Part shown: in pieces, positions 34,388 through 44,383 of the stretch
Position numbering within the stretch: the stretch's first letter is position 1
Layout of the letters: each line of letters starts with the position of its first letter
DNA from: G963662655 sp963665015
GTDB lineage: Bacteria; Cloacimonadota; Cloacimonadia; Cloacimonadales; JAIOQZ01
Assembly: GCA_963665015.2 (NCBI GenBank)
Contig: CAXXSY010000004.1
Span: 1,860,001-1,924,000, forward strand
DNA: 64,000 nt
Direction of reading: 5' to 3'
Made by a program: the position numbers and the translations under genes
The notes under the pieces: model-generated
What the model was told of the DNA's origin: nothing
The model's database searches: none
What the model saw: the letters and a program-made list of their open reading frames with translations, nothing else

Positions 34388-36405
34388 TGAAACGTCTGTC
34401 GCTTGTCCTGTTTCTGCTCTTGATCCTTCCCGTATCGGCAATCCAATACAGGCATTATCACCGCTCGCCAACCCACGAGGATGTCCCGCGCCGTTTCATC
34501 GAGAAGGGCGTCAGGCTGTCCGGCAACCGGCTTTCGGACACCAATGTCTTTCATGTCATGATGTATCTGGAATCAAAGCTTTCTCCAGCGGACGAGATCG
34601 ATCAGGCCTATCGATTGATGGGAAACATCCTCCAGCGCACGTTGATTAAAACTACCCCGGACATGAATCCCGAATCGAAGCTGAAGGCGGTCTATGACAT
34701 CATCGTGAGCGAGATGGGCTTTTCGTACGAAGCGGGGATCAATACCCTGTGCGCCAGCATGGAGCGGAAGAGACTGGACTGCGATATCGGCGGGTACCTG
34801 TTCATCGCGGTGGCAATGGAGATGGACTGGCCGCTCTACGCCGTGGAGGCTCCGCAACACCTCTTCGTGCGCTGGGACGACGGCAAGACCATCCTGAACT
34901 TCGAGACCACCTCCGGCACCGCCAGTTCCAACATCGATTACCTCCGCGAGATGAAGCTCGATTCGAAGCAGCTCAATAGCGGATTGTTTCTCAAAAACCT
35001 GACCCTGGAGCAGTTGCTGTCCAATTTTTACCAGAACGTCGGCAACGAATTGACGCTGGCGAAACGCTATCCCGAAGCGCTGGAACTGCTGAGCCGCGCG
35101 ATCGAACTCAATCCGCACGACCCCGACGGATACGTGAACCGCAGCAACGTCCTCACCGCGCTGGGCGAGTTCCAAAAAGCCATCGATGATTGCAACCACG
35201 CTCTGGAGATCAACCCAAACGAGACAAGCGCCCTGATCAATCGCGGCACAGCGAAAGACCAGCTCGGTGACCACCACGACGCCATCGAAGACGCTCGAAA
35301 GGCTCTCAAACTGGAGCCGGACAATCCCAGCATCTGGTTCAACATGGGGCTGTTCCACAAGAACATGGGGGAGACCCGGCTCGCGCTCGAGGATTATACG
35401 AAGGCTTTACGACTCGACAACAACTATACACGTGCCTACGTCAACCGTGGGTTCGTGTTCCTCGACCGACAGGAATACGATCTGGCCGAGAGGGATTTCC
35501 GCAGAGCGATTGAAATCGATCCGAACGACCCCGAGCCGTACATTTTCATCGGCAACATGTACTATCGGCAGGAGAAACTCGCCGAATCGCTCTCCTGTTT
35601 CGACCAGGCGCTTTCCCGGATGCCCGGGGACACCAACACGCGCTACAATCGGGCGGTCGTGCGAACACGGCTGGACGATTTTCATGGCGCGTTACAGGAC
35701 TACAACAAGGTTCTCGACGTGACGCCGGACAATCCCGACGCACTCCTGAACCGCGGGTTGATCCATAGCCAGTTCGGCGACGAAGAGGCGGCGATCCGCG
35801 ACTATACGAAAGCGCTTGCATCGAACCCGAAGGAGCCGGGCGTCCTGTACTCCAACCGGGGTTTGTCGTATCAGGCATTGGGGAATCTGCGGCAGGCGAT
35901 GGAGGACTATTCCAGCGCGATTCGTTACATGAAAGACGATGCGAGTTTGTTCTACAATCGTGGAAACGCCCGATACGAACTGGATGACAACGCGGGTGCG
36001 CTCGAGGACTATTCGAAGGCAATCGAGTTGGGATTCGGGCAGGCGACGGTTTATTACAATCGGGCGATCGTCTATCGCAGGCAGGAGGTTTTTGAGAAGG
36101 CGATCTCGGACGCGTCCTGGGCCACTCGCATGGACCCGAAATACAGCGAGGCCTGGCTGCTGCTCGCCATGCTGAAGCAGGAGACCGAGGATTTCAAGGG
36201 TGCGCAGAAAGACATCGAACGCGCCATCGGACTGGATCCGGACAACGCGTTCGCTTATATCAATCGTGCCAATATCCGATACCGACTCGACAACTATGCC
36301 GGCGCCCTGAACGACGTCAATCGGGCGTTTCGGATGAAACCCGCGCTACTGAGCGAGTACAGGGATTTCCAGCAGCACCTGATCAACCTTGTTGAACGTC
36401 AATGA
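34387..36405 (+). CDS. Transglutaminase-like/TPR repeat exported protein
   Basis: The 672-residue protein has a signal peptide (about 1-18). It is followed by a SirB1/transglutaminase-like domain with a possible Cys-His-acid set: C132 (RLDCDIGGY), H158 (APQHLFVRW) and N171-E173 (LNFETT). From about residue 215 to the end come roughly thirteen tandem TPR units with repeated ALINRGTAKDQLGDH-like helices. TPR arrays scaffold protein complexes; the N-terminal domain could be a peptidase or merely structural. The start at 34387 is chosen because it overlaps the previous stop and gives a clean signal peptide. The 3' end overlaps the convergent small gene by 23 bases. Confidence 0.84.
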   Translation: MKRLSLVLFLLLILPVSAIQYRHYHRSPTHEDVPRRFIEKGVRLSGNRLSDTNVFHVMMYLESKLSPADEIDQAYRLMGNILQRTLIKTTPDMNPESKLKAVYDIIVSEMGFSYEAGINTLCASMERKRLDCDIGGYLFIAVAMEMDWPLYAVEAPQHLFVRWDDGKTILNFETTSGTASSNIDYLREMKLDSKQLNSGLFLKNLTLEQLLSNFYQNVGNELTLAKRYPEALELLSRAIELNPHDPDGYVNRSNVLTALGEFQKAIDDCNHALEINPNETSALINRGTAKDQLGDHHDAIEDARKALKLEPDNPSIWFNMGLFHKNMGETRLALEDYTKALRLDNNYTRAYVNRGFVFLDRQEYDLAERDFRRAIEIDPNDPEPYIFIGNMYYRQEKLAESLSCFDQALSRMPGDTNTRYNRAVVRTRLDDFHGALQDYNKVLDVTPDNPDALLNRGLIHSQFGDEEAAIRDYTKALASNPKEPGVLYSNRGLSYQALGNLRQAMEDYSSAIRYMKDDASLFYNRGNARYELDDNAGALEDYSKAIELGFGQATVYYNRAIVYRRQEVFEKAISDASWATRMDPKYSEAWLLLAMLKQETEDFKGAQKDIERAIGLDPDNAFAYINRANIRYRLDNYAGALNDVNRAFRMKPALLSEYRDFQQHLINLVERQ

Positions 36406-36721
36406 GCTCCAGTTGTTCGAGTTCGGTAAGCTGGTTGTTGTATTCGAGCGTAATCTTTTCGAGCACTTTTTGGCGTATCTGTGGCGCCAACTCGATGAGT
36501 ACCTTCAGCATCGCGTCGCGGGTGATGGCGTGCCTCGGGATGAACGGCTTGATGATCGGTTCCTTCTCGGGGCTGAGTTCGGAAAGGACGGTCAATCCCA
36601 GCCAGATGTCTCTTCCGTCGATGGACGATTCGTAGGGCTCGCGAATGAACGATTTCAGCTCCGCGATATCTTCCAGAAGCAAGAGCATTTTCTGGTGCTT
36701 GGGTCTCTGGTTTATGTGCAT
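36383..36721 (-). CDS. Small helical protein of unknown function
   Basis: A 112-residue soluble protein, mostly predicted helix, with a Glu/Leu-rich C-terminus (NQLTELEQLELID). The start at 36721 is preceded by AGGAGCAACC; a longer reading to 36868 lacks a ribosome site. The final 23 bases overlap the end of the TPR gene on the other strand. I do not recognise the family. The overlap leaves no doubt about reading frame for the TPR gene, so this one is accepted mainly on its ribosome site and protein-like composition. Confidence 0.6.
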   Translation of the reverse strand: MHINQRPKHQKMLLLLEDIAELKSFIREPYESSIDGRDIWLGLTVLSELSPEKEPIIKPFIPRHAITRDAMLKVLIELAPQIRQKVLEKITLEYNNQLTELEQLELIDVQQG

Positions 36722-36916
36722 GGTTGCTCCTTCTATTTCATGATTTCTTATAGCTTTACCGGATCTATCGACCGGTCGTGATGCCAGTCTGAAATATTCA
36801 ATAGGCTTTCGATGGCGATTCGTCAAGGTTTTATTTTCGATACGTGCTTGCGAGGAACAAACTGACAAAAAACTTTACAACAATTCCCTTCGTGGATTTG
36901 TTTGCGTGAGACTCGT

Positions 36917-36945
36917 TTGATCAAGGCGCGGTCTCTTTCGATAAC
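36917..36945 (+). promoter_or_regulatory. Sigma-70-like promoter of the HhH-barrel operon
   Basis: TTGATC (36917-36922), a 17-base spacer and GATAAC (36940-36945) end 19 bases before the ATG at 36965. The remaining spacer 36722-36916 shows no gene. Confidence 0.4.
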
Positions 36946-36964
36946 GAAGAATCAGGGATAGTCT

Positions 36965-39544
36965 ATGAGACGACTCATATCAATGGCTTTATTACTTGTC
37001 ATCTTTTCCGTTCTCTCGGCGGAATTGATCGACCTGAACACAGCGACGCTGGACGAGATAATGACACTTCCCATTACGGAGCGGCAGGCTCTGGACATCT
37101 ATGAATACAGGGTTTACGAATCGTTTTTCTCGAGTGTCTATGATCTGCGCAAGCTCGACTCTATCGATCAGCAAACCTTTCTCAGGCTGAAACCGCTGGT
37201 CAGGATATCGCACTACAGCGATCTGGACGACGCCGAACAGAGGCGCGAGGAGATCGGCTACCTGATCGAACGTCTGGGCAGCAACGAAGGCAGCCAGGAA
37301 GGTACCTCCGATGTGTGGGAGGACTACCTGATCACGCCGCGCAACGTCAATCGCATGTATTTCTCGGACCTGCTCAATTTCCCGAGCGTTTCGCCACAGG
37401 ACGCGGCATCCGTGCGAAAACGGGTCGCGAAGAAAGATACGATCACGAGCTGGCGCGACCTTCGCAGCACCGAAGGGGCCTCATTTTACGGAATGCGCAA
37501 CCTCAGAAACTACGTCTATTATAATGAGCCGCCCGTGCGCGACCGATTGTTCTTCGACTACCAGTTCAAGTACAGCGACGCGCCGCCGGAAGACGACGAA
37601 GAGGAAGCCGAGTTGACGCAGGAAGCGTCCTCACAGGACAATCGTCTTCAGGACGACTACGAACCGGAGATCATGAACAAGCTCCGCATCCGCTACGGCA
37701 ACAACTGGAAAGCCGGCATGATGGTCTTCAACCGCAAGGGCGAGGAAGGTCTGTACGACCGCACCGCAACGGAAATGTGGGAAGACGGAAAATTCTATGT
37801 TGGCTACGAGGACTTCCAGCCTTGGCTGTTCGACAGCTACCTGAAGGTCTATATCGGGAACTACCGCGCTACCTACGGCGAGGGTCTGGTGATGGAAAAC
37901 ACCGACTTCTATAGCTCCCGCAAGACGGGCATGGGCTTCAGCAAGCGCATCACAGGCATCATCGGCGACCTGTCCCGCACAAGGGAATACGCGCTGCGCG
38001 GCGGTGCCGTGGAATGGAAACACGACAAGTTCAACGTTACTGCGTTCGGTTCGTACGACGAAAAGGACGCCGTGCTCTACGACGATAACGAAGACGGAAA
38101 ATTCGGCGGTGACGACGATATGTCCATGGACAATCGGGACAGGGTCTTCTCCTACATAACGGTCAACAAACGTCCGGACAGCGATTCGATCGATCCGATC
38201 GCCGGCGAGAATCTGGCGGTGGTTCGCGACGCGCTCAAAGAGACAATCCTGGGTACGCATATCGAGTATTCGCCGTTCATCGGAACGCACGTCGGATTTA
38301 CCGCGTACGAAGCGCGCTATAACCGCTATTTCTACGTCCCGTCTGATATGGATGAGCTGGAAGAGGTTCTGCTCGCCAGTCCGGCCGAGTACGATGAAAA
38401 CGGTGATCTGGAAGATGCCGGTGACTCGGACAAGGTGAAGATACCGGACAGCGAAATCCTTGCACAGTATTCATCCTATACCGACGACTACAAGCGTGAC
38501 TACCGTCGTGTTTACGGTCTCGATTTCGGCACCACGCTCGATTTCCTCTCCATCCAGGGCGAATACGCCGAGCTGGAAACCGACGGAGCTTTCTCGAAAG
38601 TCGGCGACGACCCGCACGCGGTGATCACCAGCGCCTATACACAATTTGACAACCTGAACTTCCTGGCGCTCTACCGCAACTACGACCTCGACTTCGACAA
38701 TCCCTATGCACGCGGTTTCTCCGAGCATGAGAAGTTCGACGACACGATGTTTGACAAATACGATTATATCCTGACCAACACCGATCTGGTCTATATGTAC
38801 CTCAATTCGGCGCAGGCGCAGGCAGAAGAGGGCGTCTATATCGAGACGCGCTATCAGTTCAGTCGCTACCTGACCATCAACCGAGCCTATCTGGACATCT
38901 GGGAAAGAAAATGCGATTCGCGGCGTTCGGTACGCTTCCAGGGCGAACTCGAGTTCAAGCCCTACCATCAGCTTCGCATACGTCCAAAGTACAAGCACCA
39001 GGTCAACCGCTACGACGACTATATGGATCGCGCGGTTTCCACGACGGACGAATATACCATCCAGTTCAGAGCGCTGCTCTCGAAGCGGGATTTCTTCCAG
39101 CTCGAGTATCGCTACAACCAGGTCGAGATGCCGCCCTATCCGTATCTGACCAACACACCCGAGTCTGGAGACGATACGCTTACCCAGGGTACGGTGTTGA
39201 TCCACGGCGATTACATCAATGTCGATTATACCCACTACTTCACCGACAACTTCAAGGTGAAGGGCGCTTTCCTGTATTGGGACGGCCACGGCATCAGTCA
39301 TTGGGACTGGGAAGACATGGAGATCGATTTCATGGGCGAACGCGGCTACAAGTACTGGTTCGCGGTGCAGGATCGTATCTCGAAAAACGTATGGGTATCG
39401 ATCAAGTATAAGTACCGGAAATTCAAGACAAAGGTCCTCGACCTGCGCCAGTGGGACAACAGCGAATACGAGGGCGAACCGGAATTCACCAAGGTCGAGA
39501 AGGAACAGCAGTCGATAAGACTACAAATAGACTGGAAATTCTGA
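36965..39544 (+). CDS. Outer-membrane barrel with N-terminal ComEA-like HhH domains
   Basis: The 859-residue protein has a signal peptide (about 1-18). Residues about 19-80 read LIDLNTATLDEIMTLPIT, then YRVYESFFSSVYDLRKLDSI, the classic ComEA-type helix-hairpin-helix pattern. A second related HhH segment lies at about 118-175 (NRMYFSDLLNFPSVS, then WRDLRSTEGASFYG). An acidic linker (PPEDDEEEAELTQ) leads to about 650 residues of amphipathic aromatic strands ending RLQIDWKF, as in outer-membrane barrels. It heads an operon with a FadL/PorV-like barrel and a secreted 5'-nucleotidase. HhH domains bind DNA non-specifically, so a role in DNA binding or uptake at the outer membrane is possible but not shown. 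Confidence 0.78.
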   Translation: MRRLISMALLLVIFSVLSAELIDLNTATLDEIMTLPITERQALDIYEYRVYESFFSSVYDLRKLDSIDQQTFLRLKPLVRISHYSDLDDAEQRREEIGYLIERLGSNEGSQEGTSDVWEDYLITPRNVNRMYFSDLLNFPSVSPQDAASVRKRVAKKDTITSWRDLRSTEGASFYGMRNLRNYVYYNEPPVRDRLFFDYQFKYSDAPPEDDEEEAELTQEASSQDNRLQDDYEPEIMNKLRIRYGNNWKAGMMVFNRKGEEGLYDRTATEMWEDGKFYVGYEDFQPWLFDSYLKVYIGNYRATYGEGLVMENTDFYSSRKTGMGFSKRITGIIGDLSRTREYALRGGAVEWKHDKFNVTAFGSYDEKDAVLYDDNEDGKFGGDDDMSMDNRDRVFSYITVNKRPDSDSIDPIAGENLAVVRDALKETILGTHIEYSPFIGTHVGFTAYEARYNRYFYVPSDMDELEEVLLASPAEYDENGDLEDAGDSDKVKIPDSEILAQYSSYTDDYKRDYRRVYGLDFGTTLDFLSIQGEYAELETDGAFSKVGDDPHAVITSAYTQFDNLNFLALYRNYDLDFDNPYARGFSEHEKFDDTMFDKYDYILTNTDLVYMYLNSAQAQAEEGVYIETRYQFSRYLTINRAYLDIWERKCDSRRSVRFQGELEFKPYHQLRIRPKYKHQVNRYDDYMDRAVSTTDEYTIQFRALLSKRDFFQLEYRYNQVEMPPYPYLTNTPESGDDTLTQGTVLIHGDYINVDYTHYFTDNFKVKGAFLYWDGHGISHWDWEDMEIDFMGERGYKYWFAVQDRISKNVWVSIKYKYRKFKTKVLDLRQWDNSEYEGEPEFTKVEKEQQSIRLQIDWKF

Positions 39545-39590
39545 GGATTGCATGATAATGTTGAGTAATTTATTACCTCCTGGAGGATCA

Positions 39591-40955
39591 ATGTATAGAC
39601 GTCTTTCTTTACGAACGATTTGTGTGGTTGTGCTGATTGCTTTTTCAGCTTCCCTGATGAGCTACTCTCTTCTCGAAGCCGGATACGAGCCTTACGGACA
39701 GACGGACGGTATCGGCAATACCGTCGGCGTGGCCGACGCCCGAGCATCCGCCATGGGCGGAGCCTGCGCATCCGGCGGAATGCGGTTTTTGGACAGCATG
39801 ATCAATCCCGCCAATCTGGCATTTCTCGATACCCGCTACGGCGCACAGCTCAACTACGGAATTCTGCGCAACAACGACCGCCGCAGCATCCCGATCTACA
39901 ACTTCTTCGATTCGTACATCGATGAAGGCACCTACGCCAACAACAGCAACTGGTACGACGAGGCCGCGCTGGGCGGTTTCTACAATCTTCAGCTTGGCCG
40001 TGCCGGATTTGCCCTGGGCGTGTCCTATACGCCGGAGATCAATTTCGACGCGAAATACTCCGAAGACGTGCGCAACGACGAGGGATCGGACAACAACAAC
40101 TACCCGACTATCATTGCGCGTAACGATATCGAGAGCGAAGGCGCGATCCGGTCAACCAACATGACCCTTGCCGGTAACTTCGACAATCTCGGTCCCATCG
40201 AACGGCTGGGCGTTGGCGTCGAAATCGCAATGTACGAAGGCGAGCACTACCACACGAAGAAAATCACCTGGTCCTACGAAGCACGGCAACTCGTGCAGAC
40301 TTTCGAACTACCGGATTACTATGAAAGGATGGAGCGCGAGTTCAGCGGTACCGGTTACAAGATCGGCGCGAACGCAACCTTCGCACAGTATTACGGATTC
40401 GGGTTCGTCTATACGCCGAAGACCGAGCTTGATGTGGACTACAAATTGAACGACGTCGAGATGGATGTCGATGAGTACGTCATGCCCTCGAAAATCCGCT
40501 TCGGACTGTCCTACAAACCGCAGAACGTGATGAAGACCTATGTCAACATCGACATGGAGATCATCAACTGGTCGGAAATCGAAGATTATTACGAGGACGC
40601 ATACAATTTCTACCTGGGCGTGGAACATCGCGTATTCAGGACCATGCCGGTTCGATTGGGATTCCGCTACGAGACATCCCCGATCGATGCGATCGCCATG
40701 CCTACCTTCACCTGTGGAACGGGATTCAACGTGTACGGAAATCTGTATTTCGATTGCTCGATGGAATACTCACGCAGGAAATACCAGGGTCGGGATCTGT
40801 TCCCGGAATCGTATTACGACGACACGCAATACTCCGAAAGCCCTACCTACGAGTCCGAACTCTGGAACTACGTGACGCCAACCGACCGCGAAGAATCGGA
40901 CAAGATCGAGGAGACCTTCCTCAAGTTCCAGGGCACCCTGACACTAACATTCTGA
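39591..40955 (+). CDS. FadL/PorV-like outer-membrane protein
   Basis: The 454-residue protein has a long signal peptide (about 1-30, ending SYSLLEAG). The line VGVADARASAMGGACASGGMRFLD (in overlapping parts, about 43-66) is the N-terminal motif of the FadL/OmpP1/PorV group, followed by NPANLAF. The remainder is barrel-like strands ending GTLTLTF. I chose 39591 because GGAGG sits four bases upstream; an ATG at 39552 has none. It lies 46 bases after the HhH barrel and 13 bases before the nucleotidase. Candidates for function are hydrophobic or nucleotide uptake, or a PorV-like partner in secretion. Confidence 0.76.
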   Translation: MYRRLSLRTICVVVLIAFSASLMSYSLLEAGYEPYGQTDGIGNTVGVADARASAMGGACASGGMRFLDSMINPANLAFLDTRYGAQLNYGILRNNDRRSIPIYNFFDSYIDEGTYANNSNWYDEAALGGFYNLQLGRAGFALGVSYTPEINFDAKYSEDVRNDEGSDNNNYPTIIARNDIESEGAIRSTNMTLAGNFDNLGPIERLGVGVEIAMYEGEHYHTKKITWSYEARQLVQTFELPDYYERMEREFSGTGYKIGANATFAQYYGFGFVYTPKTELDVDYKLNDVEMDVDEYVMPSKIRFGLSYKPQNVMKTYVNIDMEIINWSEIEDYYEDAYNFYLGVEHRVFRTMPVRLGFRYETSPIDAIAMPTFTCGTGFNVYGNLYFDCSMEYSRRKYQGRDLFPESYYDDTQYSESPTYESELWNYVTPTDREESDKIEETFLKFQGTLTLTF

Positions 40956-40968
40956 TAGAGGATATATC

Positions 40969-42621
40969 ATGTACCGTGTGATCACACTGGTTTTTCTGCT
41001 TCTGTTCTCGCAGCTATTCTGTGAGAATCTGAAGCTCGACATCATGTTTACCAACGATATCCACGGCGGTATCGACCGATACGAAGCGACATTCATGAAC
41101 CCCGATTTCCCGCCCGTCCTTGGCGGCGGAGCCTCGGCAGCGACCTACATCAAGGAAGTGCGCGAGCTCACCGATGGGGAAGAACGAGACAACCTGCTCA
41201 TCGACGCGGGCGACTTCTTCCAGGGGCATCCCGTGGGAACCGTCAGCAACGGCAGGGCGGTCATACGGTTCATGAACCAGATCGGGTACGAACTGATGGT
41301 GATCGGTAACCACGAATACGATATCGGCGAAGAGGAACTCATCAAGACGCTCAAGCTTGCCGAGTTCCCCATCCTCTCCTGCAACATCATCAACAAGAGC
41401 ACCGGAGAACTGGTCGATTACGCGATACCGTATCTCATCCTCGAAAAACTCGGTCTGCGCATAGGTATCATCGGCGTGACCACGACCGATACGGAGCTGA
41501 TGAGCTTCCCCGAACACATCAAGAATATCGATTTCACCAACGCCAAAGAAGCGCTCGAGAAATACATCCCCATCGTGAAAGAACAGGATGTCGATCTGCT
41601 GATCGTCGTCGGACACATGGGGCTGCCCTACAATCCCGAACCCGCGTATCAGTCCCGCTACGTCAAGAACAAGGACGTCGAGAAAGAACGCTATTGGGGA
41701 TACGATTCGCAGGAACTTGCCCACGAGGTGGAGGGAATCGACCTCTTCATCGGCGGTCACATGCACAAAGGTTTTTACGAACCGTGGGAAGACCCGGACA
41801 CCCATACGCTGGTGATCCAGGGCTACGCCTACGGTAGCAACGTCGGGCATATCACGCTCTTGATCGACAAGGATACCAAAACGCTCGCAGGTTGGGAACC
41901 ACCGGCTTACGACGGCATTCTGGTCACGCTCTTCGAGGACGAACTGATCCCCGATCCAGTGTTCTCGGACACAATACTCGCCATGACCGCAGAAGCCGAG
42001 AAGGGCATGGACGACGTGATCGGGCAGTCGAGCATCCACCTTTCCCGCGACGGTAACGGACCGCAAAACCTGGTCGGAAACCTCGTGGTGGAAGCCATGA
42101 ACGCCGAGATGAAAACCGACTTCGCCTTCATGAATCTGGGCGGTATCCGCGCCGATCTCCCGCTGGGTCCCATCACCTACCGCGACGTGTTCAACGTCCT
42201 TCCGTTCGACAGCCAGATCGTGGTCTTCGAGTGCGACGGGAAGTTCCTCAAGGAGCTCATCGAGCGCAGAGTCGAAGGATCGCGGCACGGTCTGCGCACG
42301 GCAGGCATCAAGGTGGTTATCGATCGCCACAGACCCGATTTCGACCGCGTAGTCGATCTCTGGATCGGAGACGAATACTGGGACCCGAACAAGATTTACC
42401 GCGTCGCCACCAGCGATTTCCTCATGCAGGGTAACGCGGGGCTGACCGAGCTGACAAGGGTGCCCGAAGACAATATCATGCGACACGAGACCATCATCCG
42501 CGACGTGGTGGTAAACTATATCAAGAAGAACTCACCCGTCAGCACGAAGGTCGATGATCGCTGGAAACGCTGGGACGGCAGGGGTTACACCGAGCGCATG
42601 AGAGAAGCGCTTCAGAAATAG
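40969..42621 (+). CDS. Secreted 5'-nucleotidase/UshA family phosphoesterase
   Basis: The 550-residue protein has a signal peptide (about 1-18, ending LFCEN). The metallophosphatase domain shows the binuclear metal ligands in TNDIHGG, DAGDFFQG, GNHEYD, VGHMG and GGHMHKG. The C-terminal 5'-nucleotidase domain follows, with NLVGNLVVEAMNAE, NLGGIRADL and PFDSQIVVFECDG. Family members hydrolyse nucleoside 5'-phosphates, UDP-sugars or 2',3'-cyclic nucleotides in the periplasm. No lipobox is present, so it is probably periplasmic or secreted. AGAGGA precedes the start. It is the third gene of the HhH-barrel operon. Substrate choice cannot be read from the sequence. Confidence 0.92.
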   Translation: MYRVITLVFLLLFSQLFCENLKLDIMFTNDIHGGIDRYEATFMNPDFPPVLGGGASAATYIKEVRELTDGEERDNLLIDAGDFFQGHPVGTVSNGRAVIRFMNQIGYELMVIGNHEYDIGEEELIKTLKLAEFPILSCNIINKSTGELVDYAIPYLILEKLGLRIGIIGVTTTDTELMSFPEHIKNIDFTNAKEALEKYIPIVKEQDVDLLIVVGHMGLPYNPEPAYQSRYVKNKDVEKERYWGYDSQELAHEVEGIDLFIGGHMHKGFYEPWEDPDTHTLVIQGYAYGSNVGHITLLIDKDTKTLAGWEPPAYDGILVTLFEDELIPDPVFSDTILAMTAEAEKGMDDVIGQSSIHLSRDGNGPQNLVGNLVVEAMNAEMKTDFAFMNLGGIRADLPLGPITYRDVFNVLPFDSQIVVFECDGKFLKELIERRVEGSRHGLRTAGIKVVIDRHRPDFDRVVDLWIGDEYWDPNKIYRVATSDFLMQGNAGLTELTRVPEDNIMRHETIIRDVVVNYIKKNSPVSTKVDDRWKRWDGRGYTERMREALQK

Positions 42622-42697
42622 AGCCTCAAAGATTTCACGATTTTATACTATCTTTCACAAGCCCAGACAGGGATTGTTATGCTCTTGGGAGGATCTT

Positions 42698-44332
42698 ATG
42701 CAAAGGATTCTTGGTATTTTTGTTTTGTTTCTGTTTCTATTGTCCGGTTGTGGCGTTTCGAATCTGAAAGTAATGCCGAAAGATCCAGCGATTTCCATCG
42801 ATATCATCAGTCAGAACTGCAAGATGAGAATGGACGAACCGATCGATTACAACGGCATGTCCGCAGAATTTCCCAACCTCGAAATAACCGCAATCAACTA
42901 CCTCGACGGCACCGACTGCGTTCTGATTCAGGCGAAGGGGATCAAGTCGAAAAAACTACCGTTGCTATTATTCGATTTCGTGAAAGGCGAAATCGTTTGG
43001 GAGAAACAGGTAACGACCGATCAATACGATTTCTTCACGAGGAAGAGAGAGAAATCGGGTGAAACGATCCTGGTGCTGGATTGCAAGCAAAAAGGGAATA
43101 CCTATCTGTTCAATCTGGAAACGGGAGAACAAATCAGAGAAATCTACGGTGATTACATGGATATCGTGTTCCCTGGAGAATACAACGAATCGGTGCTGGT
43201 ACGAAACAAGGCGATAAGCGGAAACGTCGTGTCTAATTTGTATTTTCTGCACGATCTCGGCGATGAAAGCCGTACAAGACTGAACCGCGAACAGGAATTC
43301 ATCGATATGGGTGAAAACTATAATCGACACGTAGAGTACAAAGACGATGCGGTTTGTCTCGTTCACGGAGACAATCTCTTTTGCCTGAATATGCCTGGGC
43401 GTGAAATTTGGAAGTACAAATACGATACTACTGTATCCAGAGGGACTTTTCTCAAGACAATGCAGATCGTAGGGGCAATTTCCGGTACTCCAGTGGGTGT
43501 GAATTCCGATCGGACCGATGAGTATGTCGATGTTCATTCGAACGTGATAGTACGGGATGGGATGGCAATCTTCTCAAAAAACAGACGCCTTTCCTGCCTC
43601 AATATTGCAATAAAAGAGATGCTTTGGGAATCCAAGCATTCAAGACAGGTTCTGAACTCACAGATATGGCTCCAGAATGACAGAATATTCGTTTTATCAA
43701 AGGGTTATGCCAAAATAGGTAACGGGCGGATATTCAACACTGACGAGCCGCTCCTGCTGCAATACGACGCAAACACTGGAGAATTCATTTCGAAATCATC
43801 TTGCGAGAAGAACCTGATGTTCTTCCATTACTTCCTTGCTGACGATGCGTTCTATGCAATTCAGGGCTCTTCGATGTGGAAAACGGATTTTACCGGCGAC
43901 ATGATCGAGCATCCATATCGCAAACGAGAATCGGACGATGATAAATACGATAAATACAAGTACTGGGTGAACGTTGAAAACGCCTATCTGGTGGATGATA
44001 GCGGAGACTGTACGAAGATCGATCCGAACGAAGCGATCTGGGTGAGATTCGAGAACAACGACTATGGCAAATGCAGCACCGCGGATTTTTCTCTGGTCGA
44101 GGTATATCCTTTCGAAAAGCTGTTTTTCACGGACAAAGAACCGGGCCAGCATGATGTCAGAATGCTTTGGGACGACGGGGGCAGGAAATACTCGCTCGTG
44201 AAGATAGGCGAGAACGATGCGGAGAATATCTTGCAGTTCAGGACGCACCAGGAGATGAAGGTCGAGCCGATGGAAAACGGTTTGCTGCTGACGAGTCCCG
44301 AACTGAAGCGGGTGGAATACTATCCGTACTAA
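42698..44332 (+). CDS. Propeller-like lipoprotein of unknown function
   Basis: The 544-residue protein begins with a lipoprotein signal ending LFLLSGC at about residue 19, so it should be lipidated and envelope-anchored. The rest is all-beta with recurrent W-E, G-E-I and Y-D-x-N-T-G-E turns (FDFVKGEIVWEKQV, YLFNLETGEQIREI, LQYDANTGEFISK), as in PQQ-like propellers, though irregular. The start at 42698 has GGGAGG five bases upstream; an ATG at 42674 has none. It lies 76 bases after the nucleotidase, either as the operon's last gene or on its own. Ligand unknown. Confidence 0.8.
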   Translation: MQRILGIFVLFLFLLSGCGVSNLKVMPKDPAISIDIISQNCKMRMDEPIDYNGMSAEFPNLEITAINYLDGTDCVLIQAKGIKSKKLPLLLFDFVKGEIVWEKQVTTDQYDFFTRKREKSGETILVLDCKQKGNTYLFNLETGEQIREIYGDYMDIVFPGEYNESVLVRNKAISGNVVSNLYFLHDLGDESRTRLNREQEFIDMGENYNRHVEYKDDAVCLVHGDNLFCLNMPGREIWKYKYDTTVSRGTFLKTMQIVGAISGTPVGVNSDRTDEYVDVHSNVIVRDGMAIFSKNRRLSCLNIAIKEMLWESKHSRQVLNSQIWLQNDRIFVLSKGYAKIGNGRIFNTDEPLLLQYDANTGEFISKSSCEKNLMFFHYFLADDAFYAIQGSSMWKTDFTGDMIEHPYRKRESDDDKYDKYKYWVNVENAYLVDDSGDCTKIDPNEAIWVRFENNDYGKCSTADFSLVEVYPFEKLFFTDKEPGQHDVRMLWDDGGRKYSLVKIGENDAENILQFRTHQEMKVEPMENGLLLTSPELKRVEYYPY

Positions 44333-44355
44333 ATGGGGCGTTGAAGAAAAAACAG

Positions 44356-44383
44356 TTGACAAACAAGCAGATACGGGTATTTT
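44356..44383 (+). promoter_or_regulatory. Possible promoter in the 44.3-44.6 kb gap
   Basis: TTGACA (44356-44361), a 16-base spacer and TATTTT (44378-44383). The 264-base gap 44333-44596 is AT-rich and otherwise holds no gene; a GTAAC/GTTAC inverted repeat sits near 44485-44496. Confidence 0.35.

Noticed and set aside
41014..42486. Minus-strand open frame of 490 codons
   Set aside because: It is a codon-bias shadow of the 5'-nucleotidase gene, which carries all catalytic motifs.
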